A stretch of 64,000 nt of DNA from Paenibacillus andongensis (GCF_025369935.1 NZ_CP104467.1:5277001-5341000), one strand, 5' to 3'. Shown: positions 16,797-26,506, counted from the first letter of the stretch. Notes: a model not told the origin generated them from the letters alone. A program made the numbers and translations.

Positions 16797-19166
16797 TCAG
16801 ACGGTCGATACGATGTAACGCTTTCCGCTCTCAACATGAAACCCGATACAGCCGTTCCCAACTTGAGAATAAGTTACTTCTTCGCCATCTTGCGTTATCC
16901 TGACCATCTGCTTGGCAAGCACTTTACAACTCTGCGTTATTGAAGCTGCGATTTCTGCTTTTGCCAATGCGCCGTTCTTCCACTCCAAATCGACTTCATA
17001 ACCTCCCCGGCCCCGCAGTCCTTTGACATACCCGTCATTCCAGGCACCCGGCAACGCCGGCAGGAATTCCAAATAGTCTTGATGCGATTGCAGGAGCATC
17101 TCTGCGATCCCTGCTGTTGCGGCAAAGTTGCCGTCGATTTGGAATGGCGGATGCGCGTCAAACAGATTGGCATATACACCGCCTCCGTGATTCATCGGCG
17201 CGTCACCCTTTACTAGCGTTAACAAATTTGAGATTAACCGCTCTGCGCGATTACCGTCTTTGAATCTTGCCCATAAGCCGATTTTCCAGCCAAGGCTCCA
17301 TCCCGTCCCTCCGTCTCCTCTGATTTCAAGTGATGTTCTCGCAGCATGAAAGAGATCGGGAGCAGATTGCTCCGTAATCAGCCGGCCCGGATAAATCCCC
17401 ACAAGATGAGAAACATGACGATGATGGACATCTTCCTCCTCGAAATCTTGGGACCATTCCTGCAATCGACCGTGCTTGCCGATTTGAAGCGGCAGTAGCC
17501 TTTGCTTCGCCTTTGCAAGTGTCATCATAAAATCTTCATCCATCTTCAGCTGTTCCGCTGCCTGGATACAGTTGTCAAATAATTCACTTATCAAAGATAA
17601 ATCCATGGTCGACGCAGTGCTTACGGCATGGCGCTTATCGCCAACCCGGAATTTCAGCTCTGGAGAGGTGGAAGGCGATGTAATCAGATAGCCGTCTTGA
17701 TCTTCCATGAGCCAATCCAGACAGAATAACGCCGCTTCCTTCATAATGGGGTATGCTGTATCTCGTAAAAATACGTCATTCCCACTGAAGGCGTAATGCT
17801 CCCATAAATGCTGCGTTAACCAGACACCGCCCATCGGCCAGTACGCCCAAACTGGGTCTCCATGGCCATAATCGCCAACCGGTGCCGTCTGGGCCCAAAG
17901 GTCGGAATTATGGTGTGCCACCCACCCTCTAGCGCCATAATTTGTTTCAGCCGTCTTCTTGCCGTTCAGTGCCAATCTGCCGATAAAATCAAGGAGTGGT
18001 TCATGCAATTCCGCCATATTGCAAGGCTCTGCAGGCCAGTAGTTCATCTCTGCATTAATATTGAGCGTATAGTTGCTGCTCCACGGCGCTCTCGTTTCCT
18101 CATTCCATATCCCTTGAAGATTGGCAGGTTGAGTTCCCTGGCGTGAGCTTGCTATCATCAGGTACCGTCCATAATGGAACAAAAGTTCAACCAGCCCCGG
18201 ATCGCTGCTGCCAAATTCAGCAATCCGCCGATCGGTCGGCATATCTGAGGGTGCTTTGCTTTCTCCTAGAGACAAGGCAACTCTGCCAAATAGCTTGCTA
18301 TGATCGTCAAGATGATGCTGAAGAATATCTTGGTATCGTTTTCCGCGAACGGCATCGATCGCTTCAGCGGTTCTTTGCTTCGGATCACTTTTGTTGCAGC
18401 TCGCGCCAATGTTCGGATCAAAGCTTGTCGCCGCATTGAAATATAAGGTCGCGCTGGTCGCTCCAATAATATGCAAACCGTCCGAATCGGCCTTCATCGC
18501 CCCGCCTTCATGCACCACGGCCAATCGTCCATGGAACTTCAATGCTTGTGAAGTCTCTGGGTCGCCGTAAATAATGGGATTTTCCGTGTAGTAATAGTTG
18601 GGCCATACTTGCTCAGGCGCTGTACCGGATATCATGCATTGATCGGCATCAAAGGACGATTCATAACGAATGGGACTGTCCAGCCAAGCACGAAAATTGA
18701 GCAAACTTTCCTTGCTCGACGTTAACCGTACAACAATGGCTTGATCGGGATAAGAAGCGAATATTTCTCTGGTGTACTGAACGCCGCCAACGGTATAAGT
18801 GACAGTCACGATGCCGGTAGACAGATCAAGCTTCCGGCTATACTGGTGTTTAACATCGCCATGTGCCATCCTTACATGCAAATCGCCGAAAGGCAAATAA
18901 GATTGCGTGTAGGGACCCATCATTTCCTTGCAGAGCCGATCCGCTTCCTCATATTTTTCTTCTGTAATCAACTCCCGCACCTTAGGTAAAACTTCTTTCG
19001 CCCCCGGATTATTCCAATCCTTAGGGTAGCCTGACCAGAGCGTATCTTCATTTAAAGCGATGCGCTCTTTCTCGACACCGCCGAATACCATCGCGCCCAG
19101 TCGGCCATTCCCAACAGGAAGCGCTTCTGTCCAATATACGGCAGGAGATTGAAATTGGATATTCAT
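16797..19166 (-). CDS. GH95 alpha-L-fucosidase (cytoplasmic)
   Basis: 789 residues, the usual GH95 length, without a signal peptide. The order is an N-terminal beta-sandwich ([29 protein letters not shown]), a linker, an (alpha/alpha)6 catalytic barrel and a C-terminal beta domain. [20 protein letters not shown] carries the paired Asn that activate water, SPSTSPEL the conserved Glu, and [16 protein letters not shown] the catalytic Asp of the family. Known members remove alpha-1,2-linked L-fucose (some L-galactose) from oligosaccharides with inversion. Lack of a signal means it acts on imported fragments. It lies downstream of two GH43-type genes in the same direction. Confidence 0.93.
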   Translation of the reverse strand: MNIQFQSPAVYWTEALPVGNGRLGAMVFGGVEKERIALNEDTLWSGYPKDWNNPGAKEVLPKVRELITEEKYEEADRLCKEMMGPYTQSYLPFGDLHVRMAHGDVKHQYSRKLDLSTGIVTVTYTVGGVQYTREIFASYPDQAIVVRLTSSKESLLNFRAWLDSPIRYESSFDADQCMISGTAPEQVWPNYYYTENPIIYGDPETSQALKFHGRLAVVHEGGAMKADSDGLHIIGATSATLYFNAATSFDPNIGASCNKSDPKQRTAEAIDAVRGKRYQDILQHHLDDHSKLFGRVALSLGESKAPSDMPTDRRIAEFGSSDPGLVELLFHYGRYLMIASSRQGTQPANLQGIWNEETRAPWSSNYTLNINAEMNYWPAEPCNMAELHEPLLDFIGRLALNGKKTAETNYGARGWVAHHNSDLWAQTAPVGDYGHGDPVWAYWPMGGVWLTQHLWEHYAFSGNDVFLRDTAYPIMKEAALFCLDWLMEDQDGYLITSPSTSPELKFRVGDKRHAVSTASTMDLSLISELFDNCIQAAEQLKMDEDFMMTLAKAKQRLLPLQIGKHGRLQEWSQDFEEEDVHHRHVSHLVGIYPGRLITEQSAPDLFHAARTSLEIRGDGGTGWSLGWKIGLWARFKDGNRAERLISNLLTLVKGDAPMNHGGGVYANLFDAHPPFQIDGNFAATAGIAEMLLQSHQDYLEFLPALPGAWNDGYVKGLRGRGGYEVDLEWKNGALAKAEIAASITQSCKVLAKQMVRITQDGEEVTYSQVGNGCIGFHVESGKRYIVSTV

Positions 19167-19245
19167 GATGATCTTATGTCCCCCTCATTCATTAATAGAT
19201 ATACGGATGGTTGATTTATATCACTTTACTATGAAAGCAAGCCTA

Positions 19246-20160
19246 TCAATCTTCCGCTCCTAGATTTAACTCAAATTCCTTGTCACGATCACAGTATAGC
19301 ACACCGTCCACAACTTCCACCTTGGCAACCTGAATGGACGAGCGGCGCATTTCATAACCCGAATCTTCATTATGCCCATGAACACGCCCAGGATGAGTAA
19401 AATAAAAGATATACCCCTCTTCTCCTTGTACGACCACATCTGCGTGAAGGCCGATCGTTCCGTCATCCTCACGCTTGCCAGGTTGGTCGAGAATGAGGCC
19501 GTTTCGTTCCCACGTCTCAAGATCATCGGAGCGGAAAACACCTTGTCCTCTCCATTCGTCTATAATAAGCCAATAATAGCCGCCTAAGCGGAATACATTC
19601 GGTCCTTCGTGGCCTCTTTCGGTTATCACCGGACCAATCGGCTGCCAATCATACAGATCCTTACTCTCGGCAGCGTAGGTATGATTCCACTGCTTAAACC
19701 ACATTCGAAACGTGCCGTTCGGCAGCTGGTACACACAGGCATCGATCACGTTCTCCTCACTAATTCCAAGCGTGGACTGGAACTTCCAACGAATTAGGTC
19801 GGGGCTTGTATAATGCCTGATACGAGCCTTGCCCGTCCAACCTTCCGGTACGCCGTGGACATAAGTGACATACATATGGTACAGCCCATCATGCCAAATG
19901 ATTTCAGGCGCCCAGAACGTATTTCTGCCCCATTCTGTTTCGAGCCCCTCCAGGATTCCCCGGTATAACCAGGTTGATCCTCCATCCGATGAAGAAGCAA
20001 CACCGAGATCGGTGCCATGCACCCATCCGTATTTCGGACCTTCCTGCGTTGCCCGCCGGTTCGTATAGATCATCCACCATTCCCTGGCCTGCCGATTCCA
20101 AATGACTACAGGATCTGCCGCACCGTCAAAGATTGGGTCCCTAAACAATGGTGATTTCAT
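19246..20160 (-). CDS. GH43/GH117-like five-bladed beta-propeller glycosidase
   Basis: 304 residues, one domain, no signal peptide. Acidic residues stand where the three GH43-clan catalytic residues are expected: Asp in FDGAADPVVIW, Asp in ENVIDACVYQ and Glu in RGHEGPNVFRLGG. WAPEIIWHDGLYHMYV is the second-blade motif. It begins directly after the stop of the larger GH43 gene (TGAATG), so translation is coupled. Family members cleave arabinose, xylose or anhydro-galactose residues; which applies here cannot be read from the sequence. It probably trims oligosaccharides inside the cell with the fucosidase. Confidence 0.82.
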   Translation of the reverse strand: MKSPLFRDPIFDGAADPVVIWNRQAREWWMIYTNRRATQEGPKYGWVHGTDLGVASSSDGGSTWLYRGILEGLETEWGRNTFWAPEIIWHDGLYHMYVTYVHGVPEGWTGKARIRHYTSPDLIRWKFQSTLGISEENVIDACVYQLPNGTFRMWFKQWNHTYAAESKDLYDWQPIGPVITERGHEGPNVFRLGGYYWLIIDEWRGQGVFRSDDLETWERNGLILDQPGKREDDGTIGLHADVVVQGEEGYIFYFTHPGRVHGHNEDSGYEMRRSSIQVAKVEVVDGVLYCDRDKEFELNLGAED

Positions 20161-21765
20161 TCATTCTCCACTCCCACTATAAAGTATGTTCGAACGGTCA
20201 TGTGCGCTTACCTTTCCTGCGACCTCATGGCTAAATTGGTCCACATCGATATAACCCTGCTCACTCTCGCAGTTATAGCTGTATAACCCGATCCGGTCTC
20301 CCCTGTAATACCCCCACCCCATCTGATAGGTGTCTCCAAAGGCCGTGAAATGGTCCCCATTGATGCTATATTCGAACCGGTTGATTCCGTCTATGTTCCA
20401 CACGGACTTTAACCAAAGGGTGTTACCTGTTAATTGCGGTCCCCATTCCATCGTCCCCGAATGGTTAAACTTCAGAACCCTTGTCCCATTCTGTTGGTGT
20501 ACGCCAATCGTGCAATAGGTTTTTGAAAAATGGCAAAGCCCCGCTTCTTGCCCGTCTGCCAGGCCGCTAATGTCTATTTTAACGGTTGCCTCATTGTGAA
20601 CCGTTCTAAACGACCTTTGCGAAAGAATGTTGCATACGGTAAAAAAATTGTCCTTATCGATGGGTTGGCATGCGTATAGACGCAAATAGCCTGGCCGTTC
20701 CGTTAACGACCATTTGTCGGCTCTCGGCTGATGGTTCCATTCCCAATACGGTTCAAGCACCGCCCGGTCAAAATCGTCATTCGTGGAAAGAACCGTCACG
20801 GGATGCCCGTTTATGGGCTTCCTGCCTCCCCATACCATCTCCCCGATTCCGTCGCCGTCCGTATCGTTGCCGATGATCGGCCATCCGTCAACCCACGTTA
20901 CGGGCAGCAAGTGAAGCGTTCTCCCTTCGTAAATACCGGCCCTTCCTTGATGAGAAATAAAATACCACTCCCCGGAAACCGTCTGCACAAGTCCGCCTTG
21001 ATTCGGCTCCCGGTCTACATCCGGGCCGTGCGTATGGATAAGCTCCTTTTCCTCATAAGGCCCATAAATATGTTCAGACCTTAACATCATGACGACTCTG
21101 ACTTCAATTCCTTCCTCACGACGAACCTCGCTGTGGAAAAAATAGTAGGTTCCTTCAATTTTGTAGAGCTTATTGGCTTCGCTCCCTTTGTACTGATGAA
21201 TAATCGTATCGCTGTCATGCAACAGCTCTTTGCCGTCTTCACTGAGTTTAAATAAATGGATATTATAATTATCGGCAAAATGAGTGGCAACGAAGTAGCC
21301 TTGTCCATCATCGTCCCAAAACGGGCAGCAGTCGTCCCAGCCACTAACCGCCCAAACCTGATGTAGCGGCTCCCAAGGTCCCGCCGGGTCGGCTGCCGTG
21401 CTCATAAACAATCCTTCATCGGGCGTGAAAAAATAGACCCAATATTTATCCTTGTGGAATCGGATCGCGCCTGCCCAGACTCCTCTGCCATAACGGTTCA
21501 TTCGATCGTAATTATATTCCGGGCCGATGCTTATCAAATCTTTCACAACATGCCCGATCATTCTCCAATTCACAAGATCTTTGGAATGCAGTACCGCCAT
21601 CCCCGGAGAGCAATGCAGAGTAGAGGAGATAGCGTAGTAGTCCTCTCCGACCCGAATGACATCCGGATCGCTATAATCTCCTGGCAAGACAGGATTAACA
21701 TAGGTGCCGTCCCCCTGATCTCCCCAAGCGCCCTCCTTTGATAACTGATAGTAGTGATCCTCCAT
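20161..21765 (-). CDS. GH43 glycosidase (beta-xylosidase/arabinofuranosidase type) with C-terminal beta-sandwich
   Basis: 534 residues. The N-terminal propeller has GDYSDPDVIRVG (base Asp), GWDDCCPFWDDDG (pKa-modulating Asp) and LYKIEGTYYFFHSE (acid Glu). From about residue 335 (TNDDFDRAVLEPYWEWNHQP) a second domain of the GH43_C2/DUF1349 type begins, a beta-sandwich that shapes the active-site entrance. The lack of a signal peptide points to the cytoplasm. The start is preceded by AAGGATG. It is the first gene of the GH43-GH43-GH95-small protein run. Candidate substrates are xylo- or arabino-oligosaccharides. Confidence 0.9.
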   Translation of the reverse strand: MEDHYYQLSKEGAWGDQGDGTYVNPVLPGDYSDPDVIRVGEDYYAISSTLHCSPGMAVLHSKDLVNWRMIGHVVKDLISIGPEYNYDRMNRYGRGVWAGAIRFHKDKYWVYFFTPDEGLFMSTAADPAGPWEPLHQVWAVSGWDDCCPFWDDDGQGYFVATHFADNYNIHLFKLSEDGKELLHDSDTIIHQYKGSEANKLYKIEGTYYFFHSEVRREEGIEVRVVMMLRSEHIYGPYEEKELIHTHGPDVDREPNQGGLVQTVSGEWYFISHQGRAGIYEGRTLHLLPVTWVDGWPIIGNDTDGDGIGEMVWGGRKPINGHPVTVLSTNDDFDRAVLEPYWEWNHQPRADKWSLTERPGYLRLYACQPIDKDNFFTVCNILSQRSFRTVHNEATVKIDISGLADGQEAGLCHFSKTYCTIGVHQQNGTRVLKFNHSGTMEWGPQLTGNTLWLKSVWNIDGINRFEYSINGDHFTAFGDTYQMGWGYYRGDRIGLYSYNCESEQGYIDVDQFSHEVAGKVSAHDRSNILYSGSGE

Positions 21766-21867
21766 AACAGAGTCATCCTTTCCAGTCTTAATTTTACTTC
21801 ATGATGCCCCTCAATCGATACTCGGTAGCAAAAAATGCAGGGTTCAACAGCATCAGAAAAATGTTAT

Positions 21868-21897
21868 CGGGAGGAAGGCGCTACGACCATCCTCCCG
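21868..21897 (-). terminator. Orphan terminator after a decayed gene
   Basis: CGGGAGGA and TCCTCCCG pair around a 14-nt loop. On the minus strand the stem is followed by ATAACATTTTTCTG. The stem start resembles those of the terminators at 32740 and 47733, suggesting it once served a paralogous gene. Confidence 0.55.
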
Positions 21898-21913
21898 AAA
21901 CATGTGCAAAGAT

Positions 21914-22310
21914 CTATTTCATATTCAACAAATACAAATAATCAACAGCTTTCCCGGTAATATGCCATTCGCAGCCAATTTGCTTTGCAAGCTTATGGCG
22001 ATACCATGTTATCGATCCAGATATAATTTCCGTCGATCCATTTGGCATCCATAAAGCGTGCGACCAAAGCCTGGTCATTCAATGTTACCGTCGTTTTACT
22101 TCCATCAACCCCGGATAAATTGTCGTACAGGGTCGACGTATACCAGCCGTTGTTGCCGTTCGTCGATGACGGATTTACAGTTGTTGTAGTATCAGATGCT
22201 GTCTAGTCAATGTTTACCATAACCGTATGCGACTCTTCCGCCTTGCCGGCTTGATCCACGCTCCAATAAACAAGGAGATGAATGCCTTCGGTAAAGAGGT
22301 GCTCTGTACT
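21914..22310 (-). pseudogene. Decayed 3' part of a multidomain secreted protein
   Basis: On the minus strand the region first reads IHLLVYWSVDQAGKAEESHT, closely like the Ig/OmpL47-type module of the 2266-residue lyase (TIVYWSVDWAGNAEQPHT). An in-frame TAG at about 22204 then interrupts it. The frame continues with GNNGWYTSTLYDNLSGVDG to about 22010, after which a different frame carries WYRHKLAKQIGCEW to a stop at 21914. At least one nonsense and one frame change show it is a relic. No start is present. Its former promoter may be the orphan regulatory block just upstream at 22327-22427. Confidence 0.65.
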
Positions 22311-22326
22311 CTCTCTTTTTGATGCA

Positions 22327-22427
22327 TTCAGTATGCACGAAACATCATTTTCATACCAGTTTAAGATATAACGAACACTTTAATTTACTCCTCTTAAACC
22401 CTTTTAATCACTTTAACCGTGCATGAA
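22327..22427 (-). promoter_or_regulatory. Orphan promoter region, copy 1 of a duplicated regulatory block
   Basis: It shares with 47578-47667, in the same order, TTCAGTATGCA, AACGAACACT and GTGCATGA. The first two blocks are 43 nt apart in both copies; the second and third are 49 nt apart here and 39 nt in the other, a 10-nt difference. No intact gene follows it on the minus strand, only the relic at 21914-22310. The minus strand carries AGTGATT and AGTGTTC half-sites that could bind an AraC-type regulator. Confidence 0.5.
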
Positions 22428-22451
22428 TCCTGTAATTTAAGGACATGAAAC

Positions 22452-22487
22452 ATGCTGCGGCGACTTGCCAGCAGGAAGCTTCCTGCT
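22452..22487 (-). pseudogene. 19-bp relic of an AraC regulator 3' end beside an 18-bp palindrome
   Basis: ATGCTGCGGCGACTTGCCA is identical to 49518-49536, the codons for GKSPQH at the end of the membrane AraC regulator. It runs directly into a perfect palindrome, AGCAGGAAGCTTCCTGCT (22470-22487). The match is short but exact, and its family context makes chance less likely. Confidence 0.4.
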
Positions 22488-22572
22488 ATGATCAAATGCT
22501 CATCTGTTCGTTCATCACAGCAGATACTTTCTAAGCGGTCAAAGCACAGTCTTAGAGCCGGAAGTCGTCACC

Positions 22573-22672
22573 CCTCTGTCGAGATAAGGATCGATAGCGT
22601 ATTGGAAGCGCCCGATCCAGTTTTGCGTGGTGCCTCCCATAGTGGAAGGTTTTAGGGTCATCGCGGTATTGC
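22573..22672 (-). pseudogene. Relic of a LamG domain
   Basis: The minus strand reads GNTAMTLKPSTMGGTTQNWI followed by GRFQYAIDPYLD, the same segment as in the two LamG domains of the adjacent lyase. It has no flanking coding frame. It is a third, broken copy of the module about 210 bp past the stop of the intact gene. Confidence 0.6.
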
Positions 22673-22691
22673 CCGGAACTCGGACAAGTCA

Positions 22692-22800
22692 GTCAAGGAG
22701 GCATTCGAGAAGCAAAAGTGTTTTATCGCCGATGCCTCCCACGAGTTAAAGACCCCGCTAACCATCATCAACACCAATGCGGTCGTCCTTCTGGCGGACG
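22692..22800 (+). pseudogene. Relic of a histidine kinase dimerisation domain (plus strand)
   Basis: The plus strand reads VKEAFEKQKCFIADASHELK then TPLTIINTNAVVLLA, an unmistakable HisKA segment with the SHELKTPL phosphorylation box. Nothing coding precedes or follows it. It is the only identifiable protein-coding trace on the plus strand of the window. Confidence 0.65.
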
Positions 22801-22883
22801 GCTACACGTATGACCCATGTCGCATTCGTACTGAGCGAAGCCATAGAGCGTTGTCCTCACGATGGAATCTGTCATTTTCTACC

Positions 22884-25800
22884 TTATGAAGATCTGGCAG
22901 CCAGGGCAGCCAGGGCAGCGATGTCTGCTGCCGATAATGCCTGGCTATAGATGCGAAAATCATCCACTCGACCATTAAGATAAGGATCTGTGGTGTATTG
23001 GGAGTGGCCAATCCAATTCTGCGTGGTGGAGCCCATATCGGATGGTTTGATGGTCATAGATGTATTGCTGCCTACCCTCACGCCATCAACGTATAAAGTG
23101 CCGGTTGAACCATTCAAGGTGACGGCCACATGATGCCACCCTCCTGTGGCCAACGACGACGTCCCTTCGATAATCTGTTCACTCGACCCGTTATTCTTGA
23201 TCGCGAATCGGATTTTGCCGTTGGACCCGTTCTTCGGCGTCAGGAACATATAGGTATTCGTTCCGGTACCGAAGTCGAAGATCCGCGACCAATTGCTGAC
23301 GGCATCCAGATTCACCCGGCAGGCAATGGTGACCGTACTGTCGGAGGAAACAACGCTGTTAGGCAGGGAGACATATTGGTTGGATCCGTTCAAATCCACC
23401 GCATTGCCGCTATACCCGGAAACCCAGGAGGGACTGTTGACCAGCATGCCATTCCAGCCGTCTCCGGTGCCATCGCTGGCCGATGTTCCACTCGTCTCGT
23501 CGAACGCAAGCTGCGCTGTCGGCAGTACGGACTCCCCATTCATCACATCAGCCACTAATGCGGGGGGCAAGGCACGGTTATAGATGCGAAAGTCGTCCAC
23601 TCGTCCGTCGAGATACGGATCGCCGGAATATTGGGAGCGGCCGATCCAATTCCTCGTGGTAGCGCCCATAGCGGAAGGTCTGATGGTCATGGCAGTATTG
23701 CTGCCTGCTTGCACACCATCGACGTAAAGGATGCCTGTTGAGCCGTTCAAAGTAACGGCCACATGATGCCATCCCCCTGTTGCCAACGCCGACGTCCCGT
23801 CGATGATCTGCTCACTCGAACCGTTGTTCTTGATCGCGAAGCGGATATTGCCATTGGCTCCGTTCTTCGGTGTCAGGAACATATAGGTATTCGCTCCGGA
23901 ACCGAAGTCAAAGATGCGCGACCAGTTGCTTGCGGAATCCAGATTGACCCAAGCGGCGATCGTGATCGCGTCATCACCGGAGACCACGCCGGAAGGCAAG
24001 GAAACGTAATCGTCCGTTCCATCCAGGTCTACCGCATTGCCGCTATAGCCGTTAACCCAGGAGGCACCTCCATTGACCGCCCCGCTGCCGCCCGATCCGG
24101 ATGCGTCAAAAGTTGTGGTCCCGCTCGATTCGTCGAATTTATACCAGTTCATCATACCGGCGTCGATCACGCTAGTGCCGCCTGTTTGCGCCGAGACCGC
24201 ATTCGATGCCGAGCCACCTGCCGCTCCGACCTTATAATAGTAGATCGTATCGGGATCCAGTCCCGTGCTGCTGTAAGACGTTCCCGATACAGGCGCGCTG
24301 TTGATTTTGGCATAGGTACCATCGAACCGGGTCGAACGGTAAATATTGTAGCCCAAAGAACCCGATACGGCATTCCAGCTCAAGCTGATCGTATTCGCGC
24401 CTGCAGCCGTAGCTGTGAGCCCCGTTATCGCGCCTAACGTTATTTGGTTGCTCAAGCCAACAGACTTTGCTGCATCCGGTGTATACAACAACATCGCAAG
24501 CGGATAATCCTTACCTGCAACCTCCGGCATTCTCGTTTCGTAGACATAAGCCAGGTACTTGTACTTTTCCTGGGTCATATCCACGTGTTGGATATATTTG
24601 TAATAATCATATAGAACACTGTAAAACGCATCGATTCGGCCCCTGCCACCTGAGTTGATCGTTTCGTAATATTGAATATCGCTTGCTTGATTCGCCCATG
24701 CAGGTGTCCATAACTCATCGTAACCAAGATGATACTTGATCACATAGTTGGTGCCTGCGAGTAGCCGGTCATCCAGGAAGTTGAACACATTTACTGCGTT
24801 GGCAGCAGTAGACATGGCTCCGGTTGTCGGGTCCACTTTCGTGCCTTGGGCATAAATGGTTTGCGCCAATGTAGACAGTCCTGCAATGTCGTCATAAGAA
24901 TGCCCCGCATCGCGCCCCATTTCAATTTCCTGCACGTGATAATCCGCAGGATCGAGTGCCGCTCCTGTTACCTCATTTTGCGTCATCCACCGCATCTGAT
25001 ACTTAATGGAACCGTTTCTTCCTCCGACATCTCCTGCGGAATTCACGGTCGAAGCTTCTACGGCCTCGGCATAAAGTGCATAGTCATTTTTAAAGATGGC
25101 TCTTCCGATCGTTCCCATAACCGTAAACTGATGCTGGTTCATAAAAAAAGAATGAGCGTTATAGGTGACGGAAAGAACATCCATCATATGGGTCAGATTC
25201 GTCGTATCCGTACCCGCCCATTTCAGACTCTGCGTCGGCGTATCGGAATAACGCAAAATCTCCGCCGCTGCCCCGAGCAGATATGTCGCTGTGGCAAAAC
25301 GGAAGCTGTAATGCGTAACACAATCCTGGATAGCCGCATAATCCCTTATGATCGTCATGGCATTGGAACGGTACGTCTCATCGCCGGTAATATACCACAT
25401 AATCGCTTGCATGAAAGCCACTTCGGAATCCGTGTTGGCACGGGTTCCTACATAGTCGCTGGGGTTGCTGTAAAAAACACCCGTGTTCGGATCGGTAAAC
25501 CCCCAAGGACCTTGAACGTGGATAAAAATGTAATTCCCTTCATATAAAATTCTGGGGGTTTTACTGGAACGCCCGTCGCTGGCAAACTTATTAAACGCCG
25601 TATTCCAAGGCTCGTCCCCCGCCCTTACGTGATCGCGCATATTGTCCAAATCAGACTGTCTCATTGCAATGCCCGGATGATGGAGAACTCCGGATATCGT
25701 ATTCCCGTTACCGTCCGTATAGGACACATTGGTATCTGTATTGACTACCTGCGGTTTGTAAGACGTAATCAACGGTGAAATGGCCGCTTTCGCTGTCTGA

Positions 25801-25895
25801 CTGCCGATACTGAGAAAGCCCGTCATTGCCAACATAAAGCAAAGAATACTTAAAGCAATCCTTTGAAAGCGTTTTTTCCTTTTGTTGAGATTCAT
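22884..25895 (-). CDS. Secreted alginate-lyase-like protein with FN3 and two LamG domains
   Basis: The frame reaches 26063, but the ATG at 25895 (MNLNKRKKRFQ) follows AAAGGAGGACAATTC and begins a proper signal peptide (cleavage near TAKA-AIS, residue 37), giving about 1003 residues. Residues 60-470 are a helical toroid of the alginate-lyase-like superfamily: HHPGIAMRQSDLDNMRDHVR, WYITGDETYRSNAMTIIRDY, FFMNQHQFTVMG and EIEMGRDAGHSYDD. The NQH and EMGRD..H motifs are shared with the two paralogues to the right and are the likely catalytic sites. FN3 spans about 488-575 and LamG repeats about 582-778 and 792-998, 211 residues apart. Secreted, without a cell-wall anchor. Probably a polysaccharide lyase; its substrate is unknown. 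Confidence 0.85.
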   Translation of the reverse strand: MNLNKRKKRFQRIALSILCFMLAMTGFLSIGSQTAKAAISPLITSYKPQVVNTDTNVSYTDGNGNTISGVLHHPGIAMRQSDLDNMRDHVRAGDEPWNTAFNKFASDGRSSKTPRILYEGNYIFIHVQGPWGFTDPNTGVFYSNPSDYVGTRANTDSEVAFMQAIMWYITGDETYRSNAMTIIRDYAAIQDCVTHYSFRFATATYLLGAAAEILRYSDTPTQSLKWAGTDTTNLTHMMDVLSVTYNAHSFFMNQHQFTVMGTIGRAIFKNDYALYAEAVEASTVNSAGDVGGRNGSIKYQMRWMTQNEVTGAALDPADYHVQEIEMGRDAGHSYDDIAGLSTLAQTIYAQGTKVDPTTGAMSTAANAVNVFNFLDDRLLAGTNYVIKYHLGYDELWTPAWANQASDIQYYETINSGGRGRIDAFYSVLYDYYKYIQHVDMTQEKYKYLAYVYETRMPEVAGKDYPLAMLLYTPDAAKSVGLSNQITLGAITGLTATAAGANTISLSWNAVSGSLGYNIYRSTRFDGTYAKINSAPVSGTSYSSTGLDPDTIYYYKVGAAGGSASNAVSAQTGGTSVIDAGMMNWYKFDESSGTTTFDASGSGGSGAVNGGASWVNGYSGNAVDLDGTDDYVSLPSGVVSGDDAITIAAWVNLDSASNWSRIFDFGSGANTYMFLTPKNGANGNIRFAIKNNGSSEQIIDGTSALATGGWHHVAVTLNGSTGILYVDGVQAGSNTAMTIRPSAMGATTRNWIGRSQYSGDPYLDGRVDDFRIYNRALPPALVADVMNGESVLPTAQLAFDETSGTSASDGTGDGWNGMLVNSPSWVSGYSGNAVDLNGSNQYVSLPNSVVSSDSTVTIACRVNLDAVSNWSRIFDFGTGTNTYMFLTPKNGSNGKIRFAIKNNGSSEQIIEGTSSLATGGWHHVAVTLNGSTGTLYVDGVRVGSNTSMTIKPSDMGSTTQNWIGHSQYTTDPYLNGRVDDFRIYSQALSAADIAALAALAARSS
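22940..24150 (-). repeat. Tandem LamG-coding repeat, 633-bp period
   Basis: The segment beginning ATGCGAAAATCATCCACTCG at 22951 recurs in slightly diverged form at 23584, an interval of 633 bp (211 codons). A third broken copy lies at 22573-22672. These repeats are likely recombination substrates. Confidence 0.75.
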
Positions 25896-26076
25896 GAATT
25901 GTCCTCCTTTTTTATTGCATACCATAGCCGACAGTTTCGCAACTATTTTCAAACGCCTCTTTACTCGCATCCCTCCCATGCTAACTTTCCACTTCGCCCT
26001 GAATCCGGCGGTTCCTGACAAGATGTTCAAAGTGCTTTCGATCTGATACGTCCCTACAATCACCTCCTTGATTTAT

Positions 26077-26129
26077 CCCCCTCTTGTGCATGGAGTCAAT
26101 TAGTTACGTTCTTTCTGCACAAGAGGGGG
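26077..26129. repeat. 14-bp perfect inverted repeat upstream of the LamG lyase
   Basis: CCCCCTCTTGTGCA (26077-26090) and TGCACAAGAGGGGG (26116-26129) flank a 25-nt spacer. On the minus strand the stem lies about 180 nt before the lyase start with no T-run after it. It may be a leader hairpin, an operator or the remains of an insertion end. Confidence 0.55.
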
Positions 26130-26277
26130 GCTGAACAAAAACGGTTATTACATGATGAAGCTTTCGACTGAATCTGATCGCCTTCGCCGCTTATATATTG
26201 CCGGCGTTATCCGTCTAGTGGTAACTCACCGTGCACTTGCCCGACACTGAAGATCTCCCATGTGGAGGCGTTAATTC

Positions 26278-26456
26278 GCCTGATGAGCATTCAACATGAC
26301 GTGGGTGCCGTCATTGGCTTTCAGTGCGGCAATCAGATTGTCACCCTTGACATCAAGGTTCGGCAACATACGGTCTACGGTGACTTTGTTAGAACAACCT
26401 TTGGGCTCGACGACCAGGAGCAACGGAGTGTTGAAGCCCTCCCCGAAACTGGGTTC
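26278..26456 (-). pseudogene. Truncated 3' gene fragment beside the microsatellite
   Basis: The minus strand reads EGFNTPLLLVVEPKGCSNKV, then VDRMLPNLDVKGDNLIAALK and HVMLNAHQAN before a TAA at about 26278. The composition is protein-like, yet there is no start, because the frame abuts the (TACT)12 tract. I do not recognise the family. It is probably the tail of a deleted secreted enzyme. The rest of 25896-26506 holds only the leader and inverted repeat of the LamG lyase. Confidence 0.5.

Positions 26457-26506
<50 letters not shown>

Noticed and set aside
25896..26063. Upstream GTG start for the LamG lyase
   Set aside because: It would place 56 charged residues before the signal peptide, and the ATG at 25895 has a far better ribosome site.
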